Source of the DNA: Amphiura filiformis
Taxonomy: Eukaryota > Echinodermata > Ophiuroidea > Amphilepidida > Amphiuridae
DNA: 64,000 bases
Direction: 5' to 3'
NCBI RefSeq assembly: GCF_039555335.1
Contig: NC_092640.1
Span: 34,652,784-34,716,783 of the forward strand
Below the pieces are notes generated by a model. The model was not told where the DNA came from, made no database searches, and saw nothing but the letters and a program-made list of their open reading frames with translations. Positions 11,416-22,110 of this stretch are shown here, piece by piece. The translations under genes were made by a program, and so were the position numbers. Position 1 is the first letter of the stretch. Every line of letters begins with the position of its first letter.

Positions 11416-12589
11416 TAATAATTATAGAATATTGAAAGCCTCTCCTGTAGTCATTTATAAAATATATCGCTAATAGGAGTTGTGGAGAGAAATTTGGAAG
11501 TTTTTAAAACTACAACCCAAACCAAGCAAATTCGACGTTTCTTCCTCCCTCCAACTGTTACCAGTTATGGTACAAATGCTGAAATATACTCATCAAATTT
11601 GGGGCACATGGTTGGTTTTCAATATTGAAACGTTGATTTTCATTTTGCTGAAAACAATATTATAATACAAAAGCCACTGTACGCTTCTTTTAGCAAAATT
11701 TCATTATCAGTCTTGTGAATATAACTATCTGACTAGTATAGTGAAATGTGTACCCTTCTTTTATGGAAATCTCATTATTAGTTATAAACACATGGCTAAT
11801 GATGACAAATGCTCATTTTAATTGATTTATTGGCAAAATGTTCTCATCTTGTGTCTGATAATGAGATTTTGGTAAAAGTTAGAACGTTTAGAACTGCAAA
11901 AGCTTATCCACAAAAGGCACATTGCTTCTGTATTATTGTTCTTTTCCTTACACGGTGTAATTTCTATGGGTTAAAAATAAAATCACGCACGACTTATTCA
12001 TTGCATTCTATTTTGAAAAACTTGATCAGATATCCTATAGAAAGTTGGTGATTTATCATTATGCCCAGGGAGGCAAATAACATGTTAACTGTGTGGGCAT
12101 TTGGCCACCCAGTAAATTGTTTTGCCCACTCAGTATATTTAATTTGCCCATTGCCCAAAAGTGGGGGCGTTCACATTACGACGTCATAGCGACATGGGTA
12201 ATGTTTGTACTTATTGTGGTTCCAAATATAACGGTATATGACGTTTATTATTAGAAATAAGGGGGGGGTGCAACCCTTCGTACTCCGTGGTACAAAAATC
12301 AGTTGTTATAAGACATTTTGTATCAATCTGGAAAATTAGCTACATGTATTTCAATGGGGTTTCAACTTTGTCAATAATGCTGTTTTCTTATTTTTTGCCA
12401 AAATGTTTCATTTCAGAAATGCCTGACAGTGGTCCAATAAACAAAACTATGGACACCAAAACAAGTGTCTGTGGAAAAAATTCGTTTGGCAGCGGGACTT
12501 AAAATGTTTGATCCTATACATCATTCCGAGAAGCGTTTACTGTATCTGGCCCATATTGACGGCAACACAGATGTAGCAGAGCGGGAGAT
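11416..12589. other. Gene-free AT-rich stretch
   Basis: No gene recognised. 12060-12170 has a degenerate repeat of TTTGCCCAC/GCCCATTGCCC words. The open frames of 60-80 codons at 11480, 11809 and 12287 have no recognisable motif or splice context. Confidence 0.45.
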
Positions 12590-12962
12590 TTAAGGGTAGA
12601 TGCGGTATTGTTGGTCGGAGCAGCCAAAAAAATCGATTTTCATTGTCTAAATCAATATATTATTGAAAAATAACACTTTGATGTTTTGTAAAAGTTCATT
12701 CTACAAATCATATACTTTGAAAACTTGCTTAATTTATTGTTATTAATGAGTTATGTACAGTGTACAAAAGTGTTGTTGTTTCAGCCCTCTTTACAACGTA
12801 ACTCAAGAACCACAGGACCTATAAAAGCATTTCTGTGATATTTGAATTCTTCTACACGCTAGCAAGGAAATGAGCGATGCAATTTTTGCCGAAGCTCACT
12901 ACCATTCGCAAGATGTTGTGAACTACCAAATCGCAACACTTTAAAATAGTGTATTAACTTAA
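12590..12962. mobile_element. TTAA-flanked non-autonomous element, copy 1
   Basis: Bounded by TTAA at both ends (12590-12593 and 12959-12962), starting GGGTAGATGCGGTATTG and ending AATAGTGTATTAAC. The same sequence occurs in reverse at 17297-17780, also between TTAA. TTAA duplication is typical of piggyBac- and Kolobok-type elements; the short ends do not decide which. Confidence 0.8.
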
Positions 12963-13683
12963 TTCGTAATTCAATCCCATTGATTGTGTATTGACTATCA
13001 CTGTTGTGTACAATCCCGGGTACGTACAATTCTTTATAGCACACGATAAATAATGGATGGAACCCCGCCTCGGAACACCACCGCAGTATTACATCGAGAA
13101 CACCTACAGGGGAACACCGATGGCGAAGTCGGATAGGTGTATACTACCCGCGCTTTTGCACCTAAATCACCTAGTAATTAGTATATTGAAAAACACTTTG
13201 CAGTCAAGCGGCTTGTGAATTACACGATTTTTACAATTTGATTTAAATAGTATAAGACATCAAATAAGATTTTTAAAAACACTTAGAAATTGTGAAAACG
13301 TCGAAATACATAAAAATAATTGTACACAAGTAGGCCTAACATTTAAATATTATGAAAAACATCACATAGTTATTGCACATTACAAATTCCTAACAAAAAT
13401 TAGATTATTTTTGAGATTGCAGAACAGACCAGCTGTTTAAAAAGGCTTAATTTGTACACGAGGGGGGGGGGGGCAATTTAAGTGAGCAGACCAGTTGCTA
13501 AAATAATCTAACTATTTAAAATAAGAACAACAACAACATCAGCAAACCTATAGATACCTTAATGTAACCCAAAGTATTCTGTTATACAAAAATTAATATG
13601 AAAATTAATAAATGAAAAGTTTTCAACATGCCATCATCAACGTATGAATTGCAAAGTAACAAGCAAAACAAAATTAATCATAT
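12963..13683. other. Gene-free stretch
   Basis: Low-complexity AT-rich sequence with a G10 run near 13464. No gene, RNA or clear repeat recognised. Confidence 0.4.
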
Positions 13684-13973
13684 TGGGCTATTTGAAATCC
13701 ACACTACCACTGTGGAAGATTTCGGAATTACCTGAAACATGGGGAGTATGAATTGCAAGTGGAATGGACACATTACCACTGCTAATTTAGCAGGTCCATT
13801 TGTAACTCAGCCTCACTCAGTGTTACATTCAGGTTGAATCTGTGTCGAAGGGAGTATGAAATTCAAATAGAGCTGCCTAATGTGTTCATTCCATTTGAAA
13901 TTCATATTCCCGCTGTAGAAGATATTTGCAAAGTATTCCACGGGGGAGTGTGGATTTTAAATGGAATAGCCCA
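13684..13973. mobile_element. Short TIR repeat, TGGGCTATTCCA family, member 1
   Basis: The left end TGGGCTATTTGAAATCCACA and right end TTTTAAATGGAATAGCCCA form a TIR. The interior repeats the words CTGTGGAAGAT, GGGGAGTATGAATT and CATTTGAAATTCA in both orientations. Relatives occur at 20873, 34816, 39052, 39418 and 63898. Confidence 0.7.
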
Positions 13974-14363
13974 TTAACAACAGCTATAGAAAATAATTAT
14001 GTACTTTTATAATATTTTGGATGACGTGTCAACTTATACAATTATACCTTTTTGTTAAATGTTGGTATATAACGGCAGGCTCGATCGAATAGCGTCACTT
14101 ATTCAGCTAGCAATCCTCGTTTGGTTTTTAGTCTTGACAGTTGATAGTTCCGTGGTACGTACGTGTTTACTAGTAAGTACATTTCATTTATTTACTTTAT
14201 TTATTTCTTATTTAGCACCATGCATCTGATATTCTTACAAAGTGACACACGTGAAGGTCGGTCGACAAGTAGTGCATTTAGGTTGAATGCTTACGATATT
14301 TAAGCTTATTTAGCTGCAATTTTGTATGCTTTGGACCTAACAGAGAGGTTATTATATCTCTCA

Positions 14364-14416
14364 TGATGCAGTCATGTCTACAGTAGAATTCACTTCGACC
14401 TTTGCAGGACTTAAAC
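14364..14416. repeat. 53-bp sequence shared with 19984-20036
   Basis: CATGATGCAGTCATGTCTAC to GCAGGACTTAA is nearly identical at 19984-20036. Here it leads straight into the PLE endonuclease frame; at 19984 it stands alone in the 3' part of the peptide gene. Both may be remnants of one longer element. Confidence 0.75.
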
Positions 14417-15090
14417 ACCTGCCGCCATCTGAGTAGCAACAACAGCGTAACGGGACCCAGAGGAGTGTATCACATCAAGAAAACATTCAGTTGCGTTTCA
14501 ACCCATGTGATTTATTGCATTGGTTGCAAACGCCATCCCACCTGTCTGTACATCGGGGAAACAGAACGTAGGCTGGCAGACAGATTTACAGAGCACAGGC
14601 GCGATATCCTGCTGCGGGACATCTCCCGGCCAGTACCAGAGCACTTCACTACAAGCGACCACACCTTGGATGATGTCGAAGTGACAGCACTGACTCAAGT
14701 TTCAGATAGAAAGAACCGCAAGCTGATGGAACAACGAATAATCTTCCAACTTGGAACACTTAAACCAAACGGGATGAATCTACAATTTAATGTATTCAAT
14801 ATAAATAAATGTGACACTTAATTTAATTCATCATGCTGCTTCAGTAGTCCATGAGTTGCGATCTGCGTACCTTTTTTCGTTTTTGCGTAATTCCTGCGTG
14901 TTTATGGCATGTGCGCTTTACGCGCTCGCACAACACGCGCTCGCTTTTCACACGCACGCACTTTACGCAACAATACTTTCTTTGGTTGTTTTCAGGTACG
15001 CGGATCGCAACTCACACTTGATAAAGGCCTACGGCCGAAATATCGTGAATAAATCTGTGGATTAAATTCCCAGAAAATAAAAACGGTTTG
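14402..15090 (+). pseudogene. Penelope-like element 3' fragment with GIY-YIG endonuclease domain
   Basis: An open frame at 14402-14821 (139 codons, no ATG; an in-frame stop lies just upstream at 14384) encodes a GIY-YIG-type domain. HVIYCIGC (about residues 35-42) and LYIGET (49-54) match the GIY...YIG pair, with the following arginine (R57/58), the HRRD segment (65-68) and glutamate (110) of MEQRIIFQLGTL. This domain with a C-terminal IFQLGTL...GxN tail is that of Penelope-like retroelements, where it follows the reverse transcriptase. No RT is present upstream, so this is a truncated copy. About 190 bp of 3' tail end in a GGCCTACGGCC hairpin and an AATAAA-like stretch near 15045-15085. Confidence 0.8.
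15018..15045 (+). other. Hammerhead-core-like motif in the PLE tail
   Basis: TTGATAA is followed by the GGCC-TAC-GGCC hairpin and GAAA. This is the order of hammerhead ribozyme core parts (CUGANGA, stem II, GAAA), which PLE terminal repeats are known to carry. Relative to the core, C3 is T and G8 is A, which keeps the 3-8 pair, but G8 is the catalytic base. An extra A precedes stem II and I cannot draw stems I and III, so activity is doubtful. Confidence 0.3.
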
Positions 15091-15363
15091 TTCCAGAACT
15101 CTAATTTAATGGATCTACTAAATATATATATATATATATATATCAGTCATTGTTTCTCAAACTATATATAATAGTAGTAGACTTGAAACTTGGTAGTACT
15201 GTTAAAGACATTCCCTTTCATATTTAGCAGAAAATCACATGTTCGTGGATTTTTTTATCCAAAAATCTTTTTTTTCATCCAAAAAGATCTTCATTTTTCA
15301 CCCAATTGTTAAGCAATGCATTTGTTTTTATTTCTTTATACTGCCAGACATCAGAAGATAACA

Positions 15364-15487
15364 ATGGCGCGATTTTGCCTGGTTGTTTTAATGGCAGCAT
15401 TCCTGGTGTTAGCGATCCAAACAGATGCATTCCCAGGTGATGACATAGGAATTCAGATAGAAAAGCGTGACTGCTCATACATCGATG
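15364..15487 (+). CDS. Secreted Cys-rich peptide precursor, coding exon 1
   Basis: The exon encodes residues 1-41 plus one base of codon 42 of a 69-residue precursor. I chose the ATG at 15364 (context ACAATGG) over an in-frame ATG at 15316 because it leaves a classic signal peptide: MARF, a hydrophobic core CLVVLMAAFLVLAI, then TDA for cleavage. A short acidic spacer ends in KR, a prohormone-convertase site, after which the mature peptide starts DCSYIDG. The exon ends at a good donor (ATG|GTAAGA), phase 1, joining exon 2 at 19826 in frame. The layout is that of a neuropeptide, peptide hormone, host-defence or toxin-like precursor; no family is recognised. Confidence 0.72.
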
Positions 15488-15527
15488 GTAAGAATCCTAT
15501 ATTCCGGTAAACATACATACATTATTT

Positions 15528-15690
15528 AAGGGCTCGGATAGCAACGTTTGAACTGTATTTTTATCTGGGACACGAGAGCACATCAGACATATCGAATTGC
15601 ATTCTGAATACGAGGGATGTCCTTCTGATATCAAATAATTTTGATTTTTTTTAATTCGCGATATATAATACAAATTTTATGGCAAATGAT
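15528..15690 (+). repeat. Interspersed repeat shared with 35500-35700 (inverted)
   Basis: GAGAGCACATCAGACATATC, ATTCTGAATACGAG, CTGATATCAAATAATTT and AATTCGCGATATATAATAC recur in the same order on the minus strand at 35500-35700. Identity looks around 75%. It lies in the intron of the peptide gene. No coding capacity. Confidence 0.7.
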
Positions 15691-16412
15691 TAAAAAATGA
15701 TATTTTCATAAGGAAAGGTTTGACTACAAAACCAATCTATGCACAGATTCCACCTCGATACACCTGAGCACACAATTTCGTCCAATAGCTTCCAAGCAAG
15801 CAGTGCCTTTTATTTGTCTCTACACAGTCTGTGTTTACACTACATGGTTAAGTGCATATCATCATAAGAACTGTGTGAGCTTCTACAATCTTCGAAAAAA
15901 GTACTTGGAATGCTTGGCACACTATGTCGAAATTCCGTGCAGAATTTCATATGATCATGGAAATGACGTATATTGTGCCTGTGAACAAACATGACATCTA
16001 CAACAATGATTTACCCTTCCCCTCTCCCCATCAATCAATGTTGGAACACAATGGGAAACCACTGAAGACATCGGCATTTCTCAACATTGCACGGGGGAGA
16101 GGCAGTTTTCTGTTATTTACACGCAAGCGTTCCAAGACTTATTTCGATGATTGTAGCTGGTGACAAGTGGAAAATACGGCATCTGTGATTGGTTTTTAAC
16201 AAAACCCCGAATGTTCCCTTCATCCAATCAGATTTTTTTATATCGAAAAAGCTAACACTTCCCCCTAAAAACAGCTTTTTTAATTACGTCAACCAATAAA
16301 GCAATTCAATGTTTATATATAGCAAGGCGAATGTGGTAAATCTGTTGAAAACGACCTATTCAATCACAATTTTTGACCAAAATGTAGGTTTTAAAAGTCA
16401 AAACCCCGATCG
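15691..16412. other. Intron sequence without recognised features
   Basis: This lies within the 4.3-kb intron of the peptide gene. Open frames at 15803 and 15924 are short and carry no motif. I see no RNA gene or clear repeat. Confidence 0.4.
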
Positions 16413-17166
16413 ATCAGCGTGTTTATAGTGTCAGAATATACCGAGTTTTGATTATACCGTATACGATAGTCCTTGTATATAACGAAACTCTTGCTGTTTA
16501 TAGTGAGACACAGTTACCGCACAAATTATGATATAGGCCTACCAACTAACATTACTGTACATTTGCAATGACCCCGGGTTCACCCCGGGAATGTGTAAAA
16601 TATTTTTGGCGCGAGCTATAAACTGCCCATTCAACAATGGCAGTAAACATGTAGCTTCAGTTTTGATGACTCTTGGGGATATAAGACACGTTCCGAATGT
16701 CCTGCGGGCATCCTACGCATCATGCAGAAGCTGCTACTTCCGGTCACAGCACACAATTTATACTCGTGTGTTTATAGTGCAAATATCTCGAGCCAATAAT
16801 CCTTCGGTTGAGAAGGATATCGATGTGCGGTAGGTCTACATACAAATACAGCTAGTGTTTATAGTGAGCACAGAAATAAATAATGCAATGTGGCGCACAT
16901 CTGCTCCCACTATAGACCACTTGACATCACTGTTTATCAACAAAGGCGAGGGACTCGTCTATCGATATGCTCGAACGAGCCGCTACTGTTCAATGGCTTT
17001 CCTGTACTATATGAAATGTGGCGGGCGATTTAAAATGCACGTGCCCTTAGCAGATTACGATGCGTACGCACACTGCAGGGCAAAGAACAATTGAATTTGC
17101 CATAATGCGCGCGCATACTGCCGGGCAATGACGTCAGATGCCAAGTGGTCTATAAACACGCTGATT
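16413..17166. mobile_element. 754-bp element with ATCAGCGTGTTTATAG ends
   Basis: The left end ATCAGCGTGTTTATAGTG and right end CTATAAACACGCTGATT are inverted. GTTTATAGTG recurs inside the left half at about 16495, 16770 and 16857, each followed by different sequence. CpG-rich segments with NGCGCGC words near 17100 contrast with the flanks. No transposase frame. It lies in the intron of the peptide gene. Called from its ends only. Confidence 0.5.
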
Positions 17167-17296
17167 GAGTATCGATATCGCAAGTATACAAGTATGTACG
17201 AAGGTTTTTTTCTTGTTTTGTTTTTAAATTCCTTTTACTAAAGCGCTGTGCCGTTTTTCAAACACGCCCCTGAATGAAATTGATGACCAAGTACCC

Positions 17297-17780
17297 TTAA
17301 GGTAATACACTATTTTAAAGTGTTGCGATTTGGTAGTTCACAACATCTTGCGAATGGTAGTGAGCTTCGGCAAAAATTGCATTGCTCATTTCCTTGCGAG
17401 CGTGTAGAAGAATTCAAATATCACAGAAATGCTTTTATAGGTCATGTGGTTCTTGAGTTATGTTGTAAAGAGGGCTGAAACAACAACACTTTTGTAAAAT
17501 ATACATAACTCATTAACAACAATAAATTAAGCACGTTTTCAAAGTATATGATTTGTAGAATGAACTTTTGCAAAAAATCAAAGTGTTATTTTTCAATAAT
17601 ATATTGATTTAGACAATAAAAATCGATTTTTTGGCTGCTTCGACCAACAATACCGCATCTACCAGTTCTAGAATGAACTTTTGCAAAAAATCAAAGTGTT
17701 ATTTTTCAATAATATATTGATTTAGACAATAAAATCGATTTTTTGGCTGCTTCGACCAACAATACCGCATCTACCCTTAA
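17297..17780. mobile_element. TTAA-flanked non-autonomous element, copy 2 (inverted, partly duplicated)
   Basis: This is the reverse complement of 12590-12962 between TTAA at 17297-17300 and 17777-17780. About 106 bp at its right end (AGAATGAACTTTTGC... to ...CCGCATCTACC) are present twice in tandem, at about 17557-17662 and 17670-17775, separated by a few bases; copy 1 of the element has this segment once. Confidence 0.8.
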
Positions 17781-18186
17781 AGGCCGCTTCAAATATCTGG
17801 AATACACATTAAGTTGGGAGCTATGTAAAGTTTGGATGGTATAGAGGTGAACGTTGAATTGATTATATTTTACGCCTACATAATTGGGTTGCCCTTATAA
17901 GTATGCCTGGTCAACTGGATGGGTCTTTAAGCCTTAAGCCGTACGCACAGTGTCATCGTCCCGATATCTTCATGGCAGAAATCGTCATGGTATAGATTGA
18001 ATCCACCACCACGCATGGCCATTATACATATCGACCTGTTTAATAGTTCAGTCGCATAATAGGCTGAAGGACATCTGACTAAGGCTACTGACAATAGCCC
18101 CGATTAGCTCGGTGACTAACCTCACTGTGTGTCAGTCAAGCATGGTATGCCCCATGCCATAGGTCATATTCTTTTAGACAACCTTC
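17781..18186. other. Intron sequence without recognised features
   Basis: Within the peptide-gene intron. No gene or repeat recognised. Confidence 0.4.
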
Positions 18187-19435
18187 CAGGGGCGTAGCCA
18201 GCCCTCTTTGCCAGGGTGGGCAAGGCTCCAAAATTTCCCCCCAAGTTAATAAATAAATAGAGCGAAGCGAGCATAGCGAGTGGAGCGACCACTGGCATGG
18301 GGTCCAGGGGCCCGCTTTAGGGCCCGTGGTGGGGGTCCAGGGGGCGAAGCCCCCGGAAGCTCATGGGTTTGGGGCATTTTTATACCATGAGGGGAAGCCT
18401 CCTTGCATACATTGTAACGTTTGTATGTTGCCATGTAAAAAATGTAAAGTTTTGATTTTAAAATTATCTGAAAGGGCCCGCTTTAGGGCCCTGGTGGGGG
18501 TTCAGGGGGCCCCGGGCAGGGGCGAAGCCCCCGGAAGCTCATGGGTTTGGGCATTTTTATACCATGAAGAGAAGCCTCCTTGCATACATTTGTAACGTGT
18601 TTATGTGAAAATTTTGCCATGTAAAAATGTAAAGTTTTGATTTTAGAATTATCTGAAAGGAAACAAAAATGAATTTACAATGTAAGAACAATTAAAACAA
18701 TACTGATATTCTTGAGTTGATTTAACAAATTGTTACATTCACTTAAATTATATCCTCCTTCTCCCCTTCGTTCTCTTTCCATCTTCTTTACATTCTTCAA
18801 TTTCTTCCCCTTTCTCTCATTCCTTCCCACCTTCCATTAAATTACTTTCCAATTACTTCCCCATCTGTTCCTTAAGTTTTCATTCTTTCTCTTTCCGTCT
18901 TCTTCATATTCTTCAGTTTCTTACCCTTTCTCTCATTCCATCCCCCTTCCATTACACTCACTTAAATTACTTCCCCTCAAATCACTTTCCATTCCCTTCC
19001 TTAAATTCCCTGTCCTTCATATTCTTCAATTTCTTCCCCTTTCTTACACTCCTTCCCAGTGTGCATGAATTGCTTCCCCACACACATGCAAGTTGTTGGT
19101 TTTTTTCCTCTTTTCCCCTCTTTCGTTCCCCTTTCCTGATTCCTTCCCTCATCCCTCTTAGGCTTCCATTTTGTTTGTTTTTCATTTCCCTCTTTTTTAT
19201 TTATTCAGGTTTCCTCTCTGTTGCTTTTCCTTCCCTCTTGACCCTTTCTTTCCCCATTCCCTCTTCCTTTTCTTTTCTTTCCTTTCTTTTTCCCATCTTT
19301 CCCCCTTCTTTTTCCCTTCTTTTCTTTTTTCTTTCCCCCTTTCCTTCCTCTTTTTCCCTTCTCTCCAAAATTTCCCCCAGATTTTTCCAGGGTGGGCGAG
19401 TCGCCCACCCTGCCCACCCCTAGCTACGCCACTGC
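18187..19435. mobile_element. 1.25-kb element with GGCGTAGC-type ends
   Basis: The left end AGGGGCGTAGCCAG and the right end CTAGCTACGCCACTG are inverted, and the match continues through GGGTGGGC and CAAAATTTCCCCC for about 50 bp. Inside are two tandem ~166-bp copies (18308 and 18474) of a GC-rich block containing GGCGAAGCCCCCGGAAGCTC and CTCCTTGCATACA. From 18750 to 19380 it is nearly pure C/T on the + strand. Long frames there are low-complexity Phe/Leu/Ser/Pro translations, not genes. Confidence 0.65.
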
Positions 19436-19825
19436 AACCTTCACGATTGGCCTATACACTGCGCTATATAATTCGGCACATATAAATCAGAATTATTGCG
19501 GAATTATTGTCAGTTTTTGACTCAAGACGCAAGCTACTGTCTCAAAGCGCACGCTAACGACTACCATATCTGTTCAAAATATATATTCATGTGCAAGGAA
19601 CCACATCTGGTCTTTATACGAAATCATTTACGGGAGATATTCATCAGTTTCTACACCGGTATCCAAAGATTTTCTTCTCATATCAAACTCGTGCATAGCA
19701 AATTCACGTGTATCGATCCCAGGTATTTATATTAGTATCCCTGCTGTACCAAGTAATTATTAGCCAGGCGATGTCGGTGTGGTACGTCGTGCGCCAATTT
19801 AATATATTGTTTGATTTTCTTTCAG
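19436..19825. other. Intron sequence upstream of peptide exon 2
   Basis: No repeat or gene recognised until the pyrimidine tract GATTTTCTTTCAG that ends the intron at 19825. Confidence 0.4.
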
Positions 19826-19911
19826 GTAACTTGGATGAACCCACCGGCTGGGATAGGTGTAATTTGGAAGAGGATCTTTACGAGTCCTGGTGGCGTTGTT
19901 GCAACGATTAG
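19826..19911 (+). CDS. Secreted Cys-rich peptide precursor, coding exon 2 (C terminus)
   Basis: Follows the acceptor TTTCTTTCAG|GT. Joined to exon 1 in phase 1, it encodes a glycine and 27 further residues ending CCND and a TAG stop at 19909. With exon 1 the mature peptide is 34 residues with cysteines at positions 2, 18, 31 and 32 (C-x15-C-x12-CC), enough for two disulphides. It is acidic (about 10 Asp/Glu to 3 Arg) and has three tryptophans, two in the C-terminal SWWRCC. No amidation glycine is at the end. A donor (AC|GTAAGTC) two bases after the stop shows that the transcript continues into a 3' UTR exon. The evidence is sequence grammar; expression is unproven. Confidence 0.7.
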
Positions 19912-20364
19912 ACGTAAGTCCATATAAAATACATGCAAATCAGTATGCCGTATTCACCAGTATATTGATCGACAAACTTGGGCATGATGCAGTCATGTCT
20001 ACAGTAGAATTCATCTCGACCTTTGCAGGACTTAACCCCATTAAAAGCTATTAAACCAAGATAACACTCATTGAAACAGCTCAACTGATTAAATCGGATC
20101 TTCTCTGGTTGTGCACAAGTGACTGTTTTCATGTGCGATATCGCAATAAAGCTGGTATTCATAGCTTCAGTTGGGTAACCGATTATAAAGGAAACGAAAG
20201 GAAACAATGTTATGTGTGGCTTTGTTCACGAAATCAGACAATGTCGTGCTTTTTGTAAACCAGCATTCTTGAAAATGAGCAACATAATGATTTTTGACTT
20301 AACACGGTTTAGAAATAATTTCTTCATATTTTTGGTGTTATCTGTCGTTTACATGTCCTTCCTA

Positions 20365-20690
20365 AAACACAAAAGTACGACCCTCTCCAAACACCTAAAT
20401 TAGCTAAAAATTTAGGACATGTTACAAAACTTTATTTTCTAGAACCTATTTAGAATAATTTAAATGTAGCTTTTACCGGTTTTTTGTGGCATCCTTCAGA
20501 AGTGAGCGGTCCGATACCAATATTTTCGGTCAAATCTCCATTCAAATAACACGGGAGTTGGCTAGCTATGCCTTGCCCTCACTCATATTTTACAAAAGTG
20601 CGACCATTTCTGAACATCTAACCTAGCTGTAATTTTAGGTCATGTTAGAGAAATATATTTGCTAGAAGTTTTGGAGAATAAATAAAATAT
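20365..20690. repeat. Two diverged copies of an AAAAGTRCGACC repeat
   Basis: AAAAGTACGACCCTCTCCAA...TTTCTAGAACC (20370-20450) is repeated as AAAAGTGCGACCATTTCTGA...TTGCTAGAAG (20593-20675), about 220 bp apart. It may be tandem duplication or two ends of one element. No coding sequence. Confidence 0.55.
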
Positions 20691-20872
20691 TGGCTGGTTA
20701 TTTTTCACACAGTGATGTTAACTAGGCAAGTGTCCATTCTCCCAACATACATCATTTGTAGGGGTCACGCGTCAATGGTGAGAGCACTGTGTATTGTGTA
20801 TAGGAAAACGGACAGTAACTGCAGTATGGCTGATCCAGATGCAAGCCATCCATTGAAGACATGGCACGACAC

Positions 20873-20992
20873 AGGGAGTGTACATATCAACTCCACATGT
20901 CCATTTGAAATCCACACCACCTGTGTGGAAGATTAAGGTCACATTGTCTTTAGCTGAGTCGACTATCTCAGGTCCATAGGGGTGTATAGAAC
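20873..20992. mobile_element. Short TIR repeat, TGGGCTATTCCA family, degraded member
   Basis: CCATTTGAAATCCACACCAC and TGTGTGGAAGATTAAGGTCA match the interior of the family at 13684, 34816 and 39418. Its terminal repeats are not intact. Confidence 0.5.
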
Positions 20993-21573
20993 AACCTAAT
21001 ATTTCGCCATAATTATACAGACCCTCCCCGGGTCCGTGGATAACGACTGGTAAAGTAGACTATTTAGTCTAGTTGGAAGAAGGGGCTATTGTGTACCCTC
21101 GGAAATCAACTTATAATCGATGTCTGCAGATCAGCAAAATGCGTAGAAAACGATAAGCTTTGTTACCAATTTTTTTATAAAATGTTCCTAAGGGGTCAAT
21201 AGGGGTCAAATTTCATACAACAGGTTCAAATTTCAAAATTGCTACGATCTTGTCAAAAACCGCGCCAAAGTATTTTTCAATTCCTGTCATAACGATTCAG
21301 AAAAAGTATAATTTGTCCTATCTGCCACATACCGTTCTTGAGTTATAAGCACAAGGTTCAAAACCTATGCCCCGATTTTAATAAACATAATCTCTGATTA
21401 GCACCAATAACGTAATTAACGGTAATTATTATATAATAAGCACATTATTAGCGTTAATGAGAAATAATCGCAAATTAGAACTATTAGGACAATTAGCGCA
21501 TAATCGCTAATTAGTACAACAATTTATTTGTTTGTTTATTAATTTATTTATTTTTTGTTTGTTCTTTTTTCAG
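20993..21573. other. Gene-free intron-like stretch
   Basis: No gene. 21370-21540 has loosely repeated AATTAGCG/TAATCGC words. It ends with the pyrimidine-rich acceptor TGTTTGTTCTTTTTTCAG at 21573. Confidence 0.4.
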
Positions 21574-21662
21574 ACAGCCGCCGACACATGCTCCTGGTGC
21601 AGACTCTGAAGAAACACACATAGACGGTCATCTCGTAGAGCACCTGCACGCATGTCATTAAA
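21574..21662 (+). other. Probable 3' UTR exon and poly(A) signal of the peptide gene
   Basis: It follows a strong acceptor and pairs with the donor just after the stop codon of the peptide gene. It contains GAAGAAACACACATAGACGG and TCATCTCGTAGAGC and ends in ATTAAA at 21657-21662, a common poly(A) signal variant. It is non-coding if spliced this way. Inferred from splice signals alone. Confidence 0.45.
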
Positions 21663-21882
21663 GCGACTGATATCTGGAATATAATTATTTTAAAATAACA
21701 TAACCTCTTTTAGACCTGATTTCCACTATTTTCGTGCATAATTAAAGGAGGATAGTCCGATTAACAAACTTATCCCTGTCTTTTCTCTATTAAATTGGAA
21801 GAGTTTGATATCAGTCCATAAGCTCCCATATTTAACCCACTGACCTTTGACATGATAATTACAATTTTTTTATTCCGACCGC

Positions 21883-22110
21883 CGCCGACAGACCATGAAG
21901 AAACACAGACGGTCATCTCGTAGAGCGCTTGCATGCGAGTCATTAAAGCGACCGATTTCTGGAATTATATTAAAATAAAATTATTTTAGATCTGATTTTT
22001 CACTATAACAGTCAAGATTGAAGAAGAGTAGTCCCATTTTTTCTCCATAAATTGCAGAGTTTAGTATCAGCTCATAAGCTTCCATATTTACCCCATTGAC
22101 GTTTTGAAAT
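21883..22110 (+). repeat. Downstream duplicate of the 3' UTR exon region
   Basis: GCCGCCGACAGACCATGAAG, ACGGTCATCTCGTAGAGC, GTCATTAAAGCGACCGAT and further segments down to CATAAGCTTCCATATTTACCC repeat 21583-21850 with about 80-85% identity. Both the ATTAAA and the exon-like part are duplicated, giving two possible 3' ends. Confidence 0.7.

Noticed and set aside
19061-19485. Overlapping Phe/Leu/Pro-rich ORFs of 104-120 codons
   Set aside because: They lie in a polypyrimidine tract inside the GGCGTAGC-ended element and are low-complexity translations.
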